The notes below the pieces were generated by a model, which saw only the letters and a program-made list of their open reading frames with translations, was not told the DNA's origin and searched no databases. A DNA stretch of 64,000 nt from the NCBI RefSeq assembly GCF_003610235.1, contig NZ_RAPR01000001.1, positions 5,394,001 through 5,458,000 of the forward strand, written 5' to 3'. Of this stretch, positions 47,580-58,180 are shown in pieces; position 1 is the stretch's first letter; each line of letters opens with the position of its first letter. The position numbers and the translations under genes were made by a program. This DNA is from Catellatospora citrea (GTDB lineage Bacteria > Actinomycetota > Actinomycetes > Mycobacteriales > Micromonosporaceae).

Positions 47580-47794
47580 GCCTGACCCGTCTGCTGGCCA
47601 TCGCCGGGTTCCTGCTCGCCGGGCTGGCGGTGCTCGCCGTCGAGTGGGCCGCCCGCCGACCGGGTTCCCGCATCCCGACCCTCGGCGACGTGTCCGCGCT
47701 GGTCATGCGCTACGACGTCGGCGGCATCCCGGTGGGCCGCCTGGCCATCCTGAGCTTCTGGTTCTGGCTCGGCTGGCACTTCCTCGCCCGCTGA
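47576..47794 (+). CDS. DUF6186-type small membrane protein
   Basis: 72 residues; ATG overlaps the previous stop. Two helices: LLAIAGFLLAGLAVLAVEWA (about 5-24) and LAILSFWFWLGWHFLAR (about 56-72), separated by GSRIPTLGDVSALVMRY. The family is small, actinobacterial and unstudied. Context with the previous gene is conserved as far as I recall. Confidence 0.7.
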   Translation: MSLTRLLAIAGFLLAGLAVLAVEWAARRPGSRIPTLGDVSALVMRYDVGGIPVGRLAILSFWFWLGWHFLAR

Positions 47795-47846
47795 CACCAC
47801 CCACACCCCGCCGGCCGTGCCCCCTGCGCCGTCCGCCATCAGCGAA

Positions 47847-47921
47847 GATCGCCCGACTTGCCAGGCAAGTGGTCGAAAGCGCGCCCAAGATACGCACGAG
47901 TGCCCGGCAAGTCGGACGATC
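47847..47921. repeat. Nested palindromic inverted repeat
   Basis: Arms 47847-47867 and 47901-47921 match at 19 of 21 positions (GATCGCCCGACTTGCCAGGCA). The left arm holds the self-palindrome ACTTGCC-a-GGCAAGT. It follows the DUF6186 stop by 52 bp. Confidence 0.7.
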
Positions 47922-48249
47922 ATGGCTGCGCACCGCGTTCCACAGTGTGACGAATCGGCAATCGGACATATCCGACTGGTCGTGCGTTAAGGCAACCTCC
48001 AGCAGCGCTGTCGCATGGCTGACGTTCCGTGATGTGGGAACCACTGTGCAGGATGTGGACCTGAACGATAGTTTTGCCTCTAGCGGCACCGCCTGTGGTC
48101 CACAACGACCTGCGGCCCCGCGGCAGTCACACCGGCGATAGAGCTCGGCGATCCCGAGAGCGGCGGCGGACTACAGAAGAGCACGGCGCGTCCCTGATGC
48201 GACCGTGCGACGAAGTTGACCCGTTGTTGTTCCGTGAAAGGACCGTCCC
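47922..48249. other. Intergenic stretch, no gene supported
   Basis: No ORF with a ribosome site is seen. It contains a small palindrome TCGGA-cata-TCCGA (about 47965) and moderately AT-rich patches (47965-48080) that could carry a promoter for the short gene at 48250. Confidence 0.5.
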
Positions 48250-48351
48250 ATGCCTACGTCGAAGAAGCCCCAGCCGCAGCCCACCGAGGAAGAGCGCGAG
48301 CGGGAGCAGGCCCGCCGCGCCCTGCAGACCTCCATGGACACCCGGCAGTAG
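48250..48351 (+). CDS. Short charged protein, hypothetical
   Basis: 33 residues: starts MPTSKKPQPQPTEEEREREQ and ends RRALQTSMDTRQ. ATG with GAAAGGA 8 nt upstream, which is the main support. The protein is Glu/Arg-rich and probably helical. No known family. It could be a small conserved regulator or a false call; comparative data would decide. Confidence 0.5.
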   Translation: MPTSKKPQPQPTEEEREREQARRALQTSMDTRQ

Positions 48352-48407
48352 TCCGCCCGGCAAACGACGGGGACACGGCGGGTGATCGCGGCGTCTACGC
48401 TGTCGTG

Positions 48408-49202
48408 ATGTCCTCGACAGCCGTGTCCGCGGCCCCCGCCATCGACGAACTCCTCGCCGACACGGCACTGCGGGCTCGCTGGCTGCGTGCTGCGGCGTGG
48501 AGCCTCGGCGGCGTCGGTCTGCTGGTCACCATCTCTGCCGGGGCGATCGGCGGCGACGCGATGTGGCGGCCGGCGGTGTCGACATTCACGGCCATCGTGG
48601 TGGTGGTCGGCTATCTCGTCGCCGCCCGGAGGCTGTGGCGCAAGGGCGCGCAGGCGCTGCTCGTGCCGTCCGGGCTGCCGCTCGGCTTCACCACCGTCGC
48701 CGGGCCGCGCCAGCACGTGATGACGACAGTCGCCCTGGCCGCGAGCGGGGTGATGCTGGGCCAGGGCGCGCCGGCCAGGCTGGGCACGCTGTCGCTCGGC
48801 GTCGCGCTCGCGTTTCTGCTGCTCGCGGTGCTGCTGACCCTGCGACCGGTGCGGATCACGATCACTCCCGTCGGGCTGCTGGTGCGCCGGATCAGAACAC
48901 GATCGGTGCCGTGGACCCACCTCACCAGCGTGCAGGTGCCCGCGGGCGTGAACGACCTGTTGTCGATGGCCGTCGACCGTCCCGGGCGGATGCCCGTCAC
49001 ACTGCGGATCGGGCTGCGCGTCGTCGACGTCGACCCGGCGTTCCTGGCGCACCTGGTGCGGCACTACCTCGACGTGCCCGAGGACCGGACCGCGATCGGC
49101 GCGCCCGCCGAGCTGGCCCGCCGCCGGGCGGAGTTCCTCGCCGCCGAAAACGCCGAAGACGCCGGCGCGGCGGCCGTGCCGCCGCAGCGTGAGCGCCGGT
49201 GA
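48408..49202 (+). CDS. Membrane protein with PH-like domain
   Basis: 264 residues from ATG 48408, 6 nt after TACGCT (48396-48401), so probably leaderless. Four hydrophobic segments (about 35-50, 60-80, 105-125, 130-150) come first, then a soluble region (PVRITITPVGLLVRRIRTRSV) resembling the bacterial PH fold. It is coupled to the MATE gene. The function is unknown. Confidence 0.72.
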   Translation: MSSTAVSAAPAIDELLADTALRARWLRAAAWSLGGVGLLVTISAGAIGGDAMWRPAVSTFTAIVVVVGYLVAARRLWRKGAQALLVPSGLPLGFTTVAGPRQHVMTTVALAASGVMLGQGAPARLGTLSLGVALAFLLLAVLLTLRPVRITITPVGLLVRRIRTRSVPWTHLTSVQVPAGVNDLLSMAVDRPGRMPVTLRIGLRVVDVDPAFLAHLVRHYLDVPEDRTAIGAPAELARRRAEFLAAENAEDAGAAAVPPQRERR

Positions 49203-50539
49203 CCACCACGTCGACGCCGGCGGCCGGATACCGCCGGATCGCGTCGCTCGCCCTGCCCGCCCTGGTGGTGCTGGCCGCCGAACCGCTGTACGTGCTGGTC
49301 GACACCGCCGTGGTGGGCCACCTGGGCCGGGTGCCGCTGGCCGCGCTGGGCATGGCCGGCACCGTGCTCGGGCTGGCCGTCTGGCTCGGCAACGTGCTGG
49401 CGTACGGCACCACGGGCCGCGCCGCGCGCCGCTTCGGGGCGGGCGACCGGGCGGGCGCCGTCCAGGAGGGGGTGCAGGCGTCCTGGCTGGCCGTGCTCGC
49501 CGGGCTGGCGCTGCTGGTCGCGGCGCAGCTGTTCGCGGGCCCGCTGACCCGGGCGCTGTCGGGCGGCGGCCCGGAGTCGGCCGACGTCGCCGCGCAGGCG
49601 GAGTCGTGGCTGCGGGTGGCCAGCCTCGGCGCGCCGTTCATCCTGCTGGCGATGGCGGGCAACGGCTGGATGCGCGGGGTGCAGGACACCCGCCGCCCGC
49701 TGCGTTACGTGCTCGGCGCCAACCTCGCCTCGGCCGCGCTGTGCCCGCTGCTGGTGTACGGGCTGGGCTGGGGCATGGTCGGCTCGGCCTGGGCCAACGT
49801 GGTCGCGCAGGCCGCCTCCGGCGGGCTGTTCCTGCGGGCGCTGGTCGTGGCGCGGGTGCCGCTCGCGCCGCGCTGGGACGTGCTGCGCCGCCAGCTGTCG
49901 GTCAACAGCAACCTGCTCGTGCGCGGCGCGGCGTTCCAGGCGTGCTTCCTGTCCGCGGCGGCGGTGGCGGCCCGGTTCGGCGCGGCCGCCCTGGCCGCGC
50001 ACCAGATCGCGCTGCAGCTGTGGTTCTTCAGCGCGCTGGTGCTGGACTCGGTGGCGATCGCGGCGCAGTCGCTGGTCGGCGCGGAGCTGGGCGCGGGCGA
50101 CGCGCCGGCCGCCAAGCGCACCGCGCGCCGGATCACCTGGCTCGGCGGCTGGTGCGGGGTCGCGTTCGCCGTCGTGCTCGGCGCGGGCGTGGCGGTGCTG
50201 CCCGCGCTGTTCGTCGACGATCCCGCGGTATGGGCACAGACCGCGCTGATCTGGCCGTGGTTCCTGGTGCTGCTGCCACTGGGTGGGATCGTGTTCGCGC
50301 TCGACGGGGTGCTGATCGGCGCGGGTGACGTGGCCTACCTGCGCAACCTGACCATCCTCGCCGCGGTGGCCGGCTTCCTGCCGCTGACCTGGCTGGCGTA
50401 CTACCTGCAGCTCGGCCTCGCCGGGGTGTGGGCCGGGCTGACCATGTTCATGGTGGTGCGCTTCGTGGCGCTGGTGCTGCGGATGCGCACCGGCGGCTGG
50501 GCCGTGCCCAGCCCGGGACCGGTCCCGGCCTCGCCTTAG
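49199..50539 (+). CDS. MATE-family multidrug efflux transporter (DinF-like)
   Basis: 446 residues; GTG overlaps the previous stop. Twelve helices are predicted. MATE landmarks: LALPALVVLAAEPLYVLVDTAVVGHLG near the start and GNGWMRGVQDTRRPLRYVLGAN. DinF proteins export cationic drugs with Na+ or H+. It lies beside truB in the order I remember from M. tuberculosis (dinF). The stop TAG is embedded in the -10 box of truB. Confidence 0.95.
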   Translation: MTTTSTPAAGYRRIASLALPALVVLAAEPLYVLVDTAVVGHLGRVPLAALGMAGTVLGLAVWLGNVLAYGTTGRAARRFGAGDRAGAVQEGVQASWLAVLAGLALLVAAQLFAGPLTRALSGGGPESADVAAQAESWLRVASLGAPFILLAMAGNGWMRGVQDTRRPLRYVLGANLASAALCPLLVYGLGWGMVGSAWANVVAQAASGGLFLRALVVARVPLAPRWDVLRRQLSVNSNLLVRGAAFQACFLSAAAVAARFGAAALAAHQIALQLWFFSALVLDSVAIAAQSLVGAELGAGDAPAAKRTARRITWLGGWCGVAFAVVLGAGVAVLPALFVDDPAVWAQTALIWPWFLVLLPLGGIVFALDGVLIGAGDVAYLRNLTILAAVAGFLPLTWLAYYLQLGLAGVWAGLTMFMVVRFVALVLRMRTGGWAVPSPGPVPASP

Positions 50540-50550
50540 GCTGGTGCGTT

Positions 50551-51459
50551 GTGAGTGTGAAGAGGGAACAGCGCCCGGTGACCGACGGGCTCATCGTGGT
50601 CGACAAGGCCGGCGGCATGACGTCGCACGACGTCGTGGCCCGGGTGCGCCGGATCGCGGGCACCCGCAAGGTGGGCCACGGCGGCACGCTGGACCCGATG
50701 GCGACCGGGGTGCTGGTGCTCGGCGTCGGCAAGGCGACCCGGCTGCTCACGTACGTCGTGGGCACGGCCAAGGTCTACCGCGGGGTCATCCGGCTGGGCC
50801 AGGTCACGGTCACCGACGACGCCGAGGGCGACGTCACGGCCACCACGCCCGCCGGGCACGTCACCGACGAGCAGATCCGGGCCGGGCTGGCCGCGCTGAC
50901 CGGCGAGGTCGACCAGGTGCCGTCCGCGGTCAGCGCGATCAAGGTGAACGGGGTGCGCTCGTACCACCGGGTGCGCCAGGGCGAGCAGGTCGAGCTGCCG
51001 GCACGCCGGGTGACGATCTCGCGGATCGACGTGTCCGAGATCACCAGGATCGACGACGTGGTCGACGTCGCCGTGGAAGTGGCCTGCTCGTCGGGCACCT
51101 ACATCCGGGCGATCGCCCGTGATCTGGGCGCGGCGCTCGGTGTCGGCGGTCACCTCACCGCGCTGCGGCGCACCGCCGTGGGCGGGTTCACCCTCGCCGA
51201 GGCGTACACCCTGGAACAGCTCGCGGAGCTCGCCGACCCGGTGGCGCTGCCGCTGGCGCAGGCCCTGGGCCGCGCCATGCCGGTGCGCGCGGTCGACGCG
51301 GACGCTGCGAAGATCGTGTCGCACGGCGGGCCGCTGCCCGCGGTCGGCCAGGCCGGGCCGTACGGTGTGGTGGGCCCGGACGGGGCCGCGCTGGCCGTCA
51401 TGTCGGAGCGCGGCGGCCGGGCCAAGGCGGAGATCGTCCTGGTGGGAGGCGAGCAGTGA
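50551..51459 (+). CDS. truB: tRNA pseudouridine-55 synthase TruB
   Basis: 302 residues; GTG 8 nt after TAGGCT (50537-50542), with a later GTG at 50578 as alternative. TruB makes pseudouridine 55 in the tRNA T-loop. The catalytic Asp is in GHGGTLDPMATGVLV. Other family blocks: LIVVDKAGGMTSHDVV, QVPSAVSAIKVNGVRSY and CSSGTYIRAIARDLG. A C-terminal PUA-like domain follows. Coupled with ribF. Confidence 0.97.
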   Translation: MSVKREQRPVTDGLIVVDKAGGMTSHDVVARVRRIAGTRKVGHGGTLDPMATGVLVLGVGKATRLLTYVVGTAKVYRGVIRLGQVTVTDDAEGDVTATTPAGHVTDEQIRAGLAALTGEVDQVPSAVSAIKVNGVRSYHRVRQGEQVELPARRVTISRIDVSEITRIDDVVDVAVEVACSSGTYIRAIARDLGAALGVGGHLTALRRTAVGGFTLAEAYTLEQLAELADPVALPLAQALGRAMPVRAVDADAAKIVSHGGPLPAVGQAGPYGVVGPDGAALAVMSERGGRAKAEIVLVGGEQ

Positions 51460-52394
51460 TGCAGCGGTGGCGGGGGTACGACGCGGCGCCGGGCGGCTGG
51501 GGTCGCGCGGTCGTCACCATCGGCGTCTTCGACGGGGTGCACACCGGGCACCAGCAGACCATCGGCCACGCCGTGAAGCGCGCCCGCGAGCTGGGCCTGC
51601 CCGCGGTGGTGCTGACCTTCGACCCGCACCCGTCCGAGGTGGTGCGCCCCGGCTCGCACCCGGCGATGCTGACCTCCCCGCAGCGCAAGGCCGAGCTGCT
51701 GGCGGGCCTGGGTGTCGACGTGCTGTGCGTGCAGCCGTTCACGCTCGACTTCTCCAAGCTCGACGCGGACCGGTTCGTGCACGACGTGCTCGTCGAGCAC
51801 CTGCACGCGGCGCTGGTCGTGGTGGGGGAGAACTTCCGCTTCGGGCACAAGGCCGCCGGGGACGTGGAACTGCTGGCGAAGCTGGGCCGCACGTTCGGCT
51901 TCGCGGTCGAGTCCGCCCCGCTGGTTACCGGCGACGGCACCGTCTACTCCTCGACGTACGTGCGGGCCTGCGTGGACGCCGGTGACGTGGCGGCGGCCGC
52001 GGCGGTGCTGGGCAGGCCGCACCGGCTGGAGGGCGTCGTGGTGCGCGGCGACCAGCGCGGCCGCGAGATCGGTTTCCCGACCGCCAACCTGATGGTGGCC
52101 AAGTACGCGGCGGTGCCCGCCGACGGGGTGTACGCCGCCTGGCTGGTCCGCGGCAACGAGCGGCTGCCCGCGGCGGTGTCGATCGGGACGAACCCCACGT
52201 TCGCGGGACAGGACCGACGAGTCGAGGCGTACGTGCTCGACTTCTCCGGCGATCTCTACGGCGAGCGGCTGGCTCTGGACTTCGTCAGCCACCTGCGCCC
52301 GACCCTCAAGTTCGACGGGGTCGAGGCCCTCGTGGAAGCCATCGAGGACGACGTCACCCGCACGCGAGCCGTCCTGGACGTGCCGAAGCCGTAG
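51459..52394 (+). CDS. ribF: Bifunctional riboflavin kinase/FMN adenylyltransferase
   Basis: 311 residues from ATG 51459 (GTG 51456 is an equal alternative), GGGAGG upstream. The N-terminal nucleotidyl transferase has [17 protein letters not shown] (HxGH-like) and [11 protein letters not shown]; the C-terminal kinase has [10 protein letters not shown] and [28 protein letters not shown]. It turns riboflavin to FMN and FAD, needed by the many flavoproteins in this window. Confidence 0.97.
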   Translation: MQRWRGYDAAPGGWGRAVVTIGVFDGVHTGHQQTIGHAVKRARELGLPAVVLTFDPHPSEVVRPGSHPAMLTSPQRKAELLAGLGVDVLCVQPFTLDFSKLDADRFVHDVLVEHLHAALVVVGENFRFGHKAAGDVELLAKLGRTFGFAVESAPLVTGDGTVYSSTYVRACVDAGDVAAAAAVLGRPHRLEGVVVRGDQRGREIGFPTANLMVAKYAAVPADGVYAAWLVRGNERLPAAVSIGTNPTFAGQDRRVEAYVLDFSGDLYGERLALDFVSHLRPTLKFDGVEALVEAIEDDVTRTRAVLDVPKP

Positions 52395-52475
52395 GGCCGA
52401 GCTCACTCGGCGCGGGGAACGCGTAGTTTGCGTATCCCGGCGGGGTGGTATCTCACCGGCTGGTAGCCTGGAAGG

Positions 52476-52495
52476 GACACCGGGTCACCGGTGTC
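52476..52495 (+). promoter_or_regulatory. Leader hairpin upstream of rpsO
   Basis: GACACCGG-gtca-CCGGTGTC, a perfect 8-bp stem (52476-52483 with 52488-52495), 66 bp upstream of the rpsO ATG. Ribosomal-protein leaders often contain regulatory structures, so this is a candidate S15 autoregulatory or attenuator element; evidence is structural only. TAGCCT upstream (about 52464) is a possible -10 box. Confidence 0.4.
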
Positions 52496-52560
52496 GGCCC
52501 GGTATGCCTGCACGACGCCGTGGGATATCGGGTGGCAAAGACTCACCAGTTAGGGAGACC

Positions 52561-52830
52561 ATGGCGCTCGACGCTGAAGTCAAGACCCAGATCATGGCGG
52601 ACTACGCCGTAGTCGAAGGGGACACCGGTTCGCCGGAGGTCCAGGTGGCCGTGCTCACCAAGCGGATCCAGGACCTGACCGAGCACCTCAAGCTGCACAA
52701 GCACGACCACCACAGCCGTCGTGGTCTGCTGCTTCTGGTCGGCCGCCGCAAGCGGCTGCTGGCCTACCTGCAGAAGTCGGACATCGCCCGCTACCGTGCG
52801 CTCATCGAGCGCCTCGGCCTGCGCCGATAG
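52561..52830 (+). CDS. rpsO: 30S ribosomal protein S15
   Basis: 89 residues; ATG with AGGGAGA upstream. The full family sequence is present: [50 protein letters not shown]15 binds the central 16S domain. The usual neighbour pnp follows. Confidence 0.98.
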   Translation: MALDAEVKTQIMADYAVVEGDTGSPEVQVAVLTKRIQDLTEHLKLHKHDHHSRRGLLLLVGRRKRLLAYLQKSDIARYRALIERLGLRR

Positions 52831-52837
52831 TTCTGAC

Positions 52838-52863
52838 GGGGGAGCGACGCCAGTCGCTCCCCC
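52838..52863. terminator. Hairpin between rpsO and pnp
   Basis: A perfect 11-bp stem, GGGGGAGCGAC (52838-52848) with GTCGCTCCCCC (52853-52863), loop gcca, 7 bp after the rpsO stop. Weak T content, so it may act as a partial terminator, a processing site or an mRNA 3' end. The rest of the gap to pnp (52864-53063) holds no ORF I would call. Confidence 0.6.
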
Positions 52864-53063
52864 GATGTTTGACCACACTTTGGCACGCACCCGCCGTCGG
52901 GAAGAAACACTGGGCCTGGCGCAAGCAACACACCCAGGCCAGCCGGTTTGGGTCGGTCCTCGGTAGTGGTGTCCGGAGCGAGCTCCGGGCGCTTCGATCG
53001 AAGACCGACTGTCCTACCCGGCAACGGGCGGCTCGTGCCGCGACAGAAGGAGCACACAGCTTC

Positions 53064-55385
53064 ATGACCGAGCACAACCTCGGCGAACAGACCAGCAAAG
53101 CAGTGATCGACAACGGGTCGTTCGGTACCCGTGAGGTCATCTTCTCGACCGGACGGCTGGCCAAGCAGGCCGCCGGCTCCGTCATCGCCCAGCTGGGCGA
53201 CACGGTGGTCCTCTCCGCGACCACCGCGGGCAAGCAGCCCAAGGACCAGTTCGACTTCTTCCCGCTCACGGTGGACGTCGAGGAGCGGATGTACGCCGCC
53301 GGTCGCATCCCGGGTTCGTTCTTCCGCCGTGAGGGACGTCCCAGCGAGGACGCCATCCTCACCTGCCGCCTGATCGACCGGCCGCTGCGGCCGTCGTTCG
53401 TGAAGGGCCTGCGCAACGAGGTCCAGGTCGTCGAGACGGTGCTCTCGCTCGACCCGGAGCACCCGTACGACGTGGTCGCGATCAACGCGGCCAGCATGTC
53501 CACCAAGCTGTCCGGCCTGCCGTTCAGCGGCCCGATCGGCGCCACCCGCGTGGCGCACATCGACGGCCAGTGGGTGGCGTTCCCGACCCACGCCGAGCTG
53601 GAGCGCGCCACCTTCGACATGGTGGTGGCCGGCCGTGCCCTCGAGGACGGCGACGTCGCCGTCATGATGGTCGAGGCCGAGGCCACCGCGAACACCATCA
53701 AGCTGGTCGCGGGCGGCGCGCAGGCGCCGACCGAGGAGATCGTGGCCGGTGGCCTGGAGGCCGCCAAGGTCGCCATCCGCGAGCTGTGCCGCGCGCAGAG
53801 CGAGCTGGCGGCAGTCGCCGCGAAGCCGGTGACCGAGTTCCCGGTGTTCCTGGACTACCAGGACGACGTGTACGCGGCCGTGAAGGCGGCGGCGGGCTCG
53901 GAGATCACCGAGGCTCTCAAGATCGCCGGCAAGGCCGATCGCGAAGAGGCCCTCGACCTGGTCAAGGAGAAGGTCGTCGGCCAGGTCGCGCCGCAGTTCG
54001 AGGGGCGTGAGAAGGAGGTCTCGGCCGCGTTCCGGTCGGTGACCAAGTCCGAGGTGCGCAACCGCGTGCTGCGGGACGGCGTCCGCATGGACGGCCGCGG
54101 GCTGCGGGACATCCGCCAGCTCACCGCCGAGGTGCAGGTGCTGCCGCGGGTGCACGGCTCGGCGCTGTTCGAGCGGGGCGAGACCCAGATCCTGGGCGTC
54201 ACCACGCTGAACATGCTGCGCATGGAGCAGGCGCTGGACACTCTCTCGCCGGAGAAGACCAAGCGCTACATGCACAACTACAACTTCCCGCCGTACTCGA
54301 CCGGTGAGACCGGCCGGGTCGGCTCGCCGAAGCGCCGCGAGATCGGCCACGGCGCGCTGGCGGAGCGGGCCCTGATCCCGGTGCTGCCGGCGCGCGAGGA
54401 GTTCCCGTACGCCATCCGGCAGGTGTCGGAGGCGCTGGGCTCCAACGGCTCGACCTCGATGGGTTCGGTCTGCGCGTCGACCATGTCGCTGCTGAGCGCC
54501 GGTGTGCCGCTGAAGGCCCCCGTCGCCGGTATCGCCATGGGCCTCATCTCCGACGAGGTGGACGGCAAGACCCAGTACGTGACGCTGACCGACATCCTCG
54601 GTGCCGAGGACGCGTTCGGCGACATGGACTTCAAGGTCGCCGGCACGCCGGACTTCGTGACCGCCCTGCAGCTGGACACCAAGCTCGACGGCATCCCGTC
54701 GGACGTGCTGGCCGCCGCGCTGCAGCAGGCCCACGAGGCCCGCCAGACCATCCTGGGTGTGATGGCCGCGGCCATCGCCGCCCCGGGTGAGATGAGCGAG
54801 TACGCCCCGCGGGTGACCTCGGTCAAGATCCCCGTCGACAAGATCGGCATGGTGATCGGGCCGAAGGGCCAGACCATCAACGCGATCCAGGACGAGACCG
54901 GCGCCGAGATCTCCATCGAGGACGACGGCACGATCTACGTCGGCGCGACCAACGGCCCGTCGGCGCAGGCCGCCGTGGACCGGATCAACGCCATCGCGAA
55001 CCCGACCATGCCGAAGGTGGGCGACCGCTTCCTGGGCACCGTGGTGAAGACGGCGGCGTTCGGCGCCTTCGTCTCGCTGCTGCCCGGCCGCGACGGCCTG
55101 CTGCACATCTCCAAGGTGGGCGACGGCAAGCGGGTCGACCGCGTCGAGGACTTCCTCAACGTCGGCGACAAGGTCGAGGTCGTCATCGCCGACATCGACG
55201 CGCGCGGCAAGGTCTACCTGGACAAGATCGGCCCCGACGGGAACCCGATCGTCAGCGACAAGCCGGCCCCCCGCGAGGGTGACCGGGGTGGCGACCGCGG
55301 CGGCGACCGCGGCCCGCGCCGTGAGGGCGGCGACCGTCCCCGTGGCGAGGGCGGCGAGCGCCGGCGCACCCAGCGCCGCGACTGA
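53064..55385 (+). CDS. pnp: Polyribonucleotide nucleotidyltransferase (PNPase)
   Basis: 773 residues; ATG with AAGGAG upstream. Two RNase PH domains ([21 protein letters not shown] and [26 protein letters not shown], with the phosphate-binding [13 protein letters not shown]), an alpha-helical linker, KH ([17 protein letters not shown]) and S1 ([26 protein letters not shown]). The C-terminus adds an RGG-like tail ([19 protein letters not shown]). It degrades or tails RNA. The actinobacterial type is also named guanosine pentaphosphate synthetase. Confidence 0.98.
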   Translation: MTEHNLGEQTSKAVIDNGSFGTREVIFSTGRLAKQAAGSVIAQLGDTVVLSATTAGKQPKDQFDFFPLTVDVEERMYAAGRIPGSFFRREGRPSEDAILTCRLIDRPLRPSFVKGLRNEVQVVETVLSLDPEHPYDVVAINAASMSTKLSGLPFSGPIGATRVAHIDGQWVAFPTHAELERATFDMVVAGRALEDGDVAVMMVEAEATANTIKLVAGGAQAPTEEIVAGGLEAAKVAIRELCRAQSELAAVAAKPVTEFPVFLDYQDDVYAAVKAAAGSEITEALKIAGKADREEALDLVKEKVVGQVAPQFEGREKEVSAAFRSVTKSEVRNRVLRDGVRMDGRGLRDIRQLTAEVQVLPRVHGSALFERGETQILGVTTLNMLRMEQALDTLSPEKTKRYMHNYNFPPYSTGETGRVGSPKRREIGHGALAERALIPVLPAREEFPYAIRQVSEALGSNGSTSMGSVCASTMSLLSAGVPLKAPVAGIAMGLISDEVDGKTQYVTLTDILGAEDAFGDMDFKVAGTPDFVTALQLDTKLDGIPSDVLAAALQQAHEARQTILGVMAAAIAAPGEMSEYAPRVTSVKIPVDKIGMVIGPKGQTINAIQDETGAEISIEDDGTIYVGATNGPSAQAAVDRINAIANPTMPKVGDRFLGTVVKTAAFGAFVSLLPGRDGLLHISKVGDGKRVDRVEDFLNVGDKVEVVIADIDARGKVYLDKIGPDGNPIVSDKPAPREGDRGGDRGGDRGPRREGGDRPRGEGGERRRTQRRD

Positions 55386-55418
55386 CCCTCGTCGGTGACC
55401 GGCCAGAACAGCTAGAAC

Positions 55419-55455
55419 ACAGCCCGCGGGGAAGGACTCCTTCCCCGCGGGCTGT
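55419..55455. terminator. Strong hairpin terminator after pnp
   Basis: A perfect 17-bp stem (55419-55435 with 55439-55455) with a 3-nt loop, 34 bp after the pnp stop. It is stable although no T run follows. Confidence 0.75.
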
Positions 55456-55498
55456 GCCCATTACCCGCGATTACCCGCGCTGAGGAACCGTGCCGCCC

Positions 55499-56959
55499 AT
55501 GACTCCTGCACCCACCGCCGGCGGCGAGTCCACGCCGCAGCCCACCGCACCGGCTCCCGCGGACCGCCGCGCCGAGCAGGCCGGCCCCGCCTCCGGCCAG
55601 GCGGGCGGCCGACGGCGTGCCGCACCCGCCGCGGGTTCCGGAAGCGGCGCGCGGGCGGTGACCCGGGTCCTGGACAGCGACCCGCTCGGCGGGACGGTGC
55701 GGCGTACCGTGCTACCCAACGGGATGCGGATCCTCACCGAGGCCGTGCCCGCGATGCGCAGCGTGAGCTTCGGCATCTGGGTCGGGGTGGGCTCGCGCGA
55801 CGAGGCGCCGCAGCTCGGCGGGGCTTCGCACTTCCTGGAGCACCTGCTGTTCAAGGGCACCCGCAAGCGGTCCGCGCTGGACATCTCCGCGCAGATCGAG
55901 GCGGTCGGCGGCGAGACCAACGCGTACACCGCCAAGGAGTACACCTGCTACTACGCGCGGGTGCTCGACGAGGACCTGCCGCTGGCCATCGACGTCATGT
56001 GCGACGCGGTCGCCGACTCGGTGCTGGCCGAGGCCGACGTCGAGACCGAGCGCGGGGTGATCCTCGAAGAGATCGCCATGCACGCCGACGAGCCCGGTGA
56101 CGAGGTGCACGACCTGCACGCCGAGGTCCTCTACGGCGACCACCCGCTGGGCCGGCTGATCTCGGGCACCGTCGAGACCATCACGCCGATGACCCGCAAG
56201 CAGATCAACAGCTTCTACCGGCGGCGGTACACCCCGCCGGTCATCGTGATCGCCGCCGCGGGCAACCTCGACCACGCGACCGTGGTCAAGCAGGTCCGCG
56301 AGGCGTTCGCGGGCACCCCGCTCGGCGACGCCCTGCCGGCCTCGCCCGAGCCCACCCGCTCGCCGCACTCGCGGGTCAAGCACCAACCGCCGGCGACGCT
56401 GGTGCGCCCGGACGACACCGAGCAGGCCCACCTGGTGCTCGGCGGCCCGGCCCTGCACCGGCACGACGAGCGCCGGTTCGCCCTCGGCGTGCTCAACAAC
56501 GTGCTCGGCGGCGGCATGTCCAGCCGTCTGTTCCAGCAGGTCCGCGAGAAGCGCGGGTTGGCGTACTCGGTCTACTCCTACACCTCGCAGTACGCCGAGA
56601 CCGGCAGCTTCGCGGTGTACGCCGGCTGCGCCCCCGCCAAGGCCGACGAGGTGCTCGCCCTGATCCGCCAGGAGCTGGCCGACACCGCCGCGCACGGCAT
56701 CACCGCCGAGGAACTGCGCCGCGGCAAGGGCATGCTCAAGGGTTCCCTGGTGCTGGGCCTGGAGGACACCGGCTCCCGGATGAGCCGCCTCGGCAAGGGC
56801 GAACTCCTGCACGGCGACCTCATGTCCGTCGACGAACTCCTGCGCCGCATCGAATCCGTCACCCTCGACGAGGTCAACCACATCGCCGCCAAGGTCCTCA
56901 CCGCCCCCATGTCCCTAGCCGTAGTAGGCCCCTTCGACAACACCGCCTTCCCACTCTGA
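55499..56959 (+). CDS. M16-family zinc metallopeptidase (PepR-like)
   Basis: 486 residues from ATG 55499 (GTG 55490 is an alternative). A low-complexity Ala/Pro N-terminus (about 60 residues) precedes the inverzincin motif HFLEH in GGASHFLEHLLFKGTRKR, with the distal Glu in ERGVILEEIAMHAD. The second half has GGGMSSRLFQQVREKRGLAYSVYSY, the substrate-binding R/Y element. Mycobacterial PepR and E. coli PqqL/YmxG are homologues. It sits between pnp and dapB, the usual place in actinobacteria. Confidence 0.95.
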   Translation: MTPAPTAGGESTPQPTAPAPADRRAEQAGPASGQAGGRRRAAPAAGSGSGARAVTRVLDSDPLGGTVRRTVLPNGMRILTEAVPAMRSVSFGIWVGVGSRDEAPQLGGASHFLEHLLFKGTRKRSALDISAQIEAVGGETNAYTAKEYTCYYARVLDEDLPLAIDVMCDAVADSVLAEADVETERGVILEEIAMHADEPGDEVHDLHAEVLYGDHPLGRLISGTVETITPMTRKQINSFYRRRYTPPVIVIAAAGNLDHATVVKQVREAFAGTPLGDALPASPEPTRSPHSRVKHQPPATLVRPDDTEQAHLVLGGPALHRHDERRFALGVLNNVLGGGMSSRLFQQVREKRGLAYSVYSYTSQYAETGSFAVYAGCAPAKADEVLALIRQELADTAAHGITAEELRRGKGMLKGSLVLGLEDTGSRMSRLGKGELLHGDLMSVDELLRRIESVTLDEVNHIAAKVLTAPMSLAVVGPFDNTAFPL

Positions 56960-56973
56960 CCCCCCTTTTGCGG

Positions 56974-57032
56974 GTTGATCATGAACTTATGGCAAGGGTC
57001 GACGGTGTGTCGTGGCCACAACTTCATGATCG
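56974..57032. repeat. Dispersed palindromic element, family F (copy 1)
   Basis: GTTGATCATGAACTTATGG (56974-56992) pairs imperfectly with CCACAACTTCATGATC (57016-57031), loop with GTCGACGGTGTGTC. The whole element, loop included, is the reverse complement of 58018-58078 with few changes. It lies 15 bp after the protease stop. Confidence 0.8.
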
Positions 57033-57111
57033 TTTAGCTGGTCGGCGCGGACTGGGCAGGGTGTTCCCGAATGCGCGTGGTCGTCGCGCCGGGGGCGGTT
57101 TGATCCGCTAG

Positions 57112-57876
<765 letters not shown>

Positions 57877-57888
57877 CCCCCACCCCAC

Positions 57889-57989
57889 CGCGCCATGATC
57901 GCGACGATCTTGCGCGAACCGTGGGCATGACACACCCATTTCGGGCGTATCCCCAACAGCTCACGCAAGATCGTCGCGATCATGGCGCG
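57889..57989. repeat. Perfect 26-bp inverted repeat, family E
   Basis: 57889-57914 and 57964-57989 are exact reverse complements; loop 49 nt. The arm holds the inner palindrome GATCG-cga-CGATC. It starts 12 bp after the dapB stop. The 57877-58180 gap contains only this repeat and the family F copy. Confidence 0.85.
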
Positions 57990-58017
57990 GGCGTGTGCCG
58001 GGCTGCGCCAATCAAGT

Positions 58018-58078
58018 GTTGATCATGAAGTTGTGGACGAGACACGCCGTCGAGCCGTGCCATAAGTTCATGATCAAC
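58018..58078. repeat. Dispersed palindromic element, family F (copy 2, inverted)
   Basis: GTTGATCATGAAGTTGTGG (58018-58036) pairs with CCATAAGTTCATGATCAAC (58060-58078) at 17 of 19 positions. It is the opposite-orientation copy of 56974-57032 and shares the loop core GACGGCGTGTC. Confidence 0.8.
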
Positions 58079-58180
58079 GCGCTGGTACGGCCGCTGCCGT
58101 GCCGTGCCGGCCGGCACCGTGCTGCCGTGCCGCCTGGCCTGGCCCGGGTGTGTGCCGACGGCGGTGGGTGGCGGGGCGGG

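Noticed and set aside
57889..58078. A CRISPR-like array from repeats near dapB
   Set aside because: Repeats are inverted hairpins of different families with no regular spacers and no cas genes.
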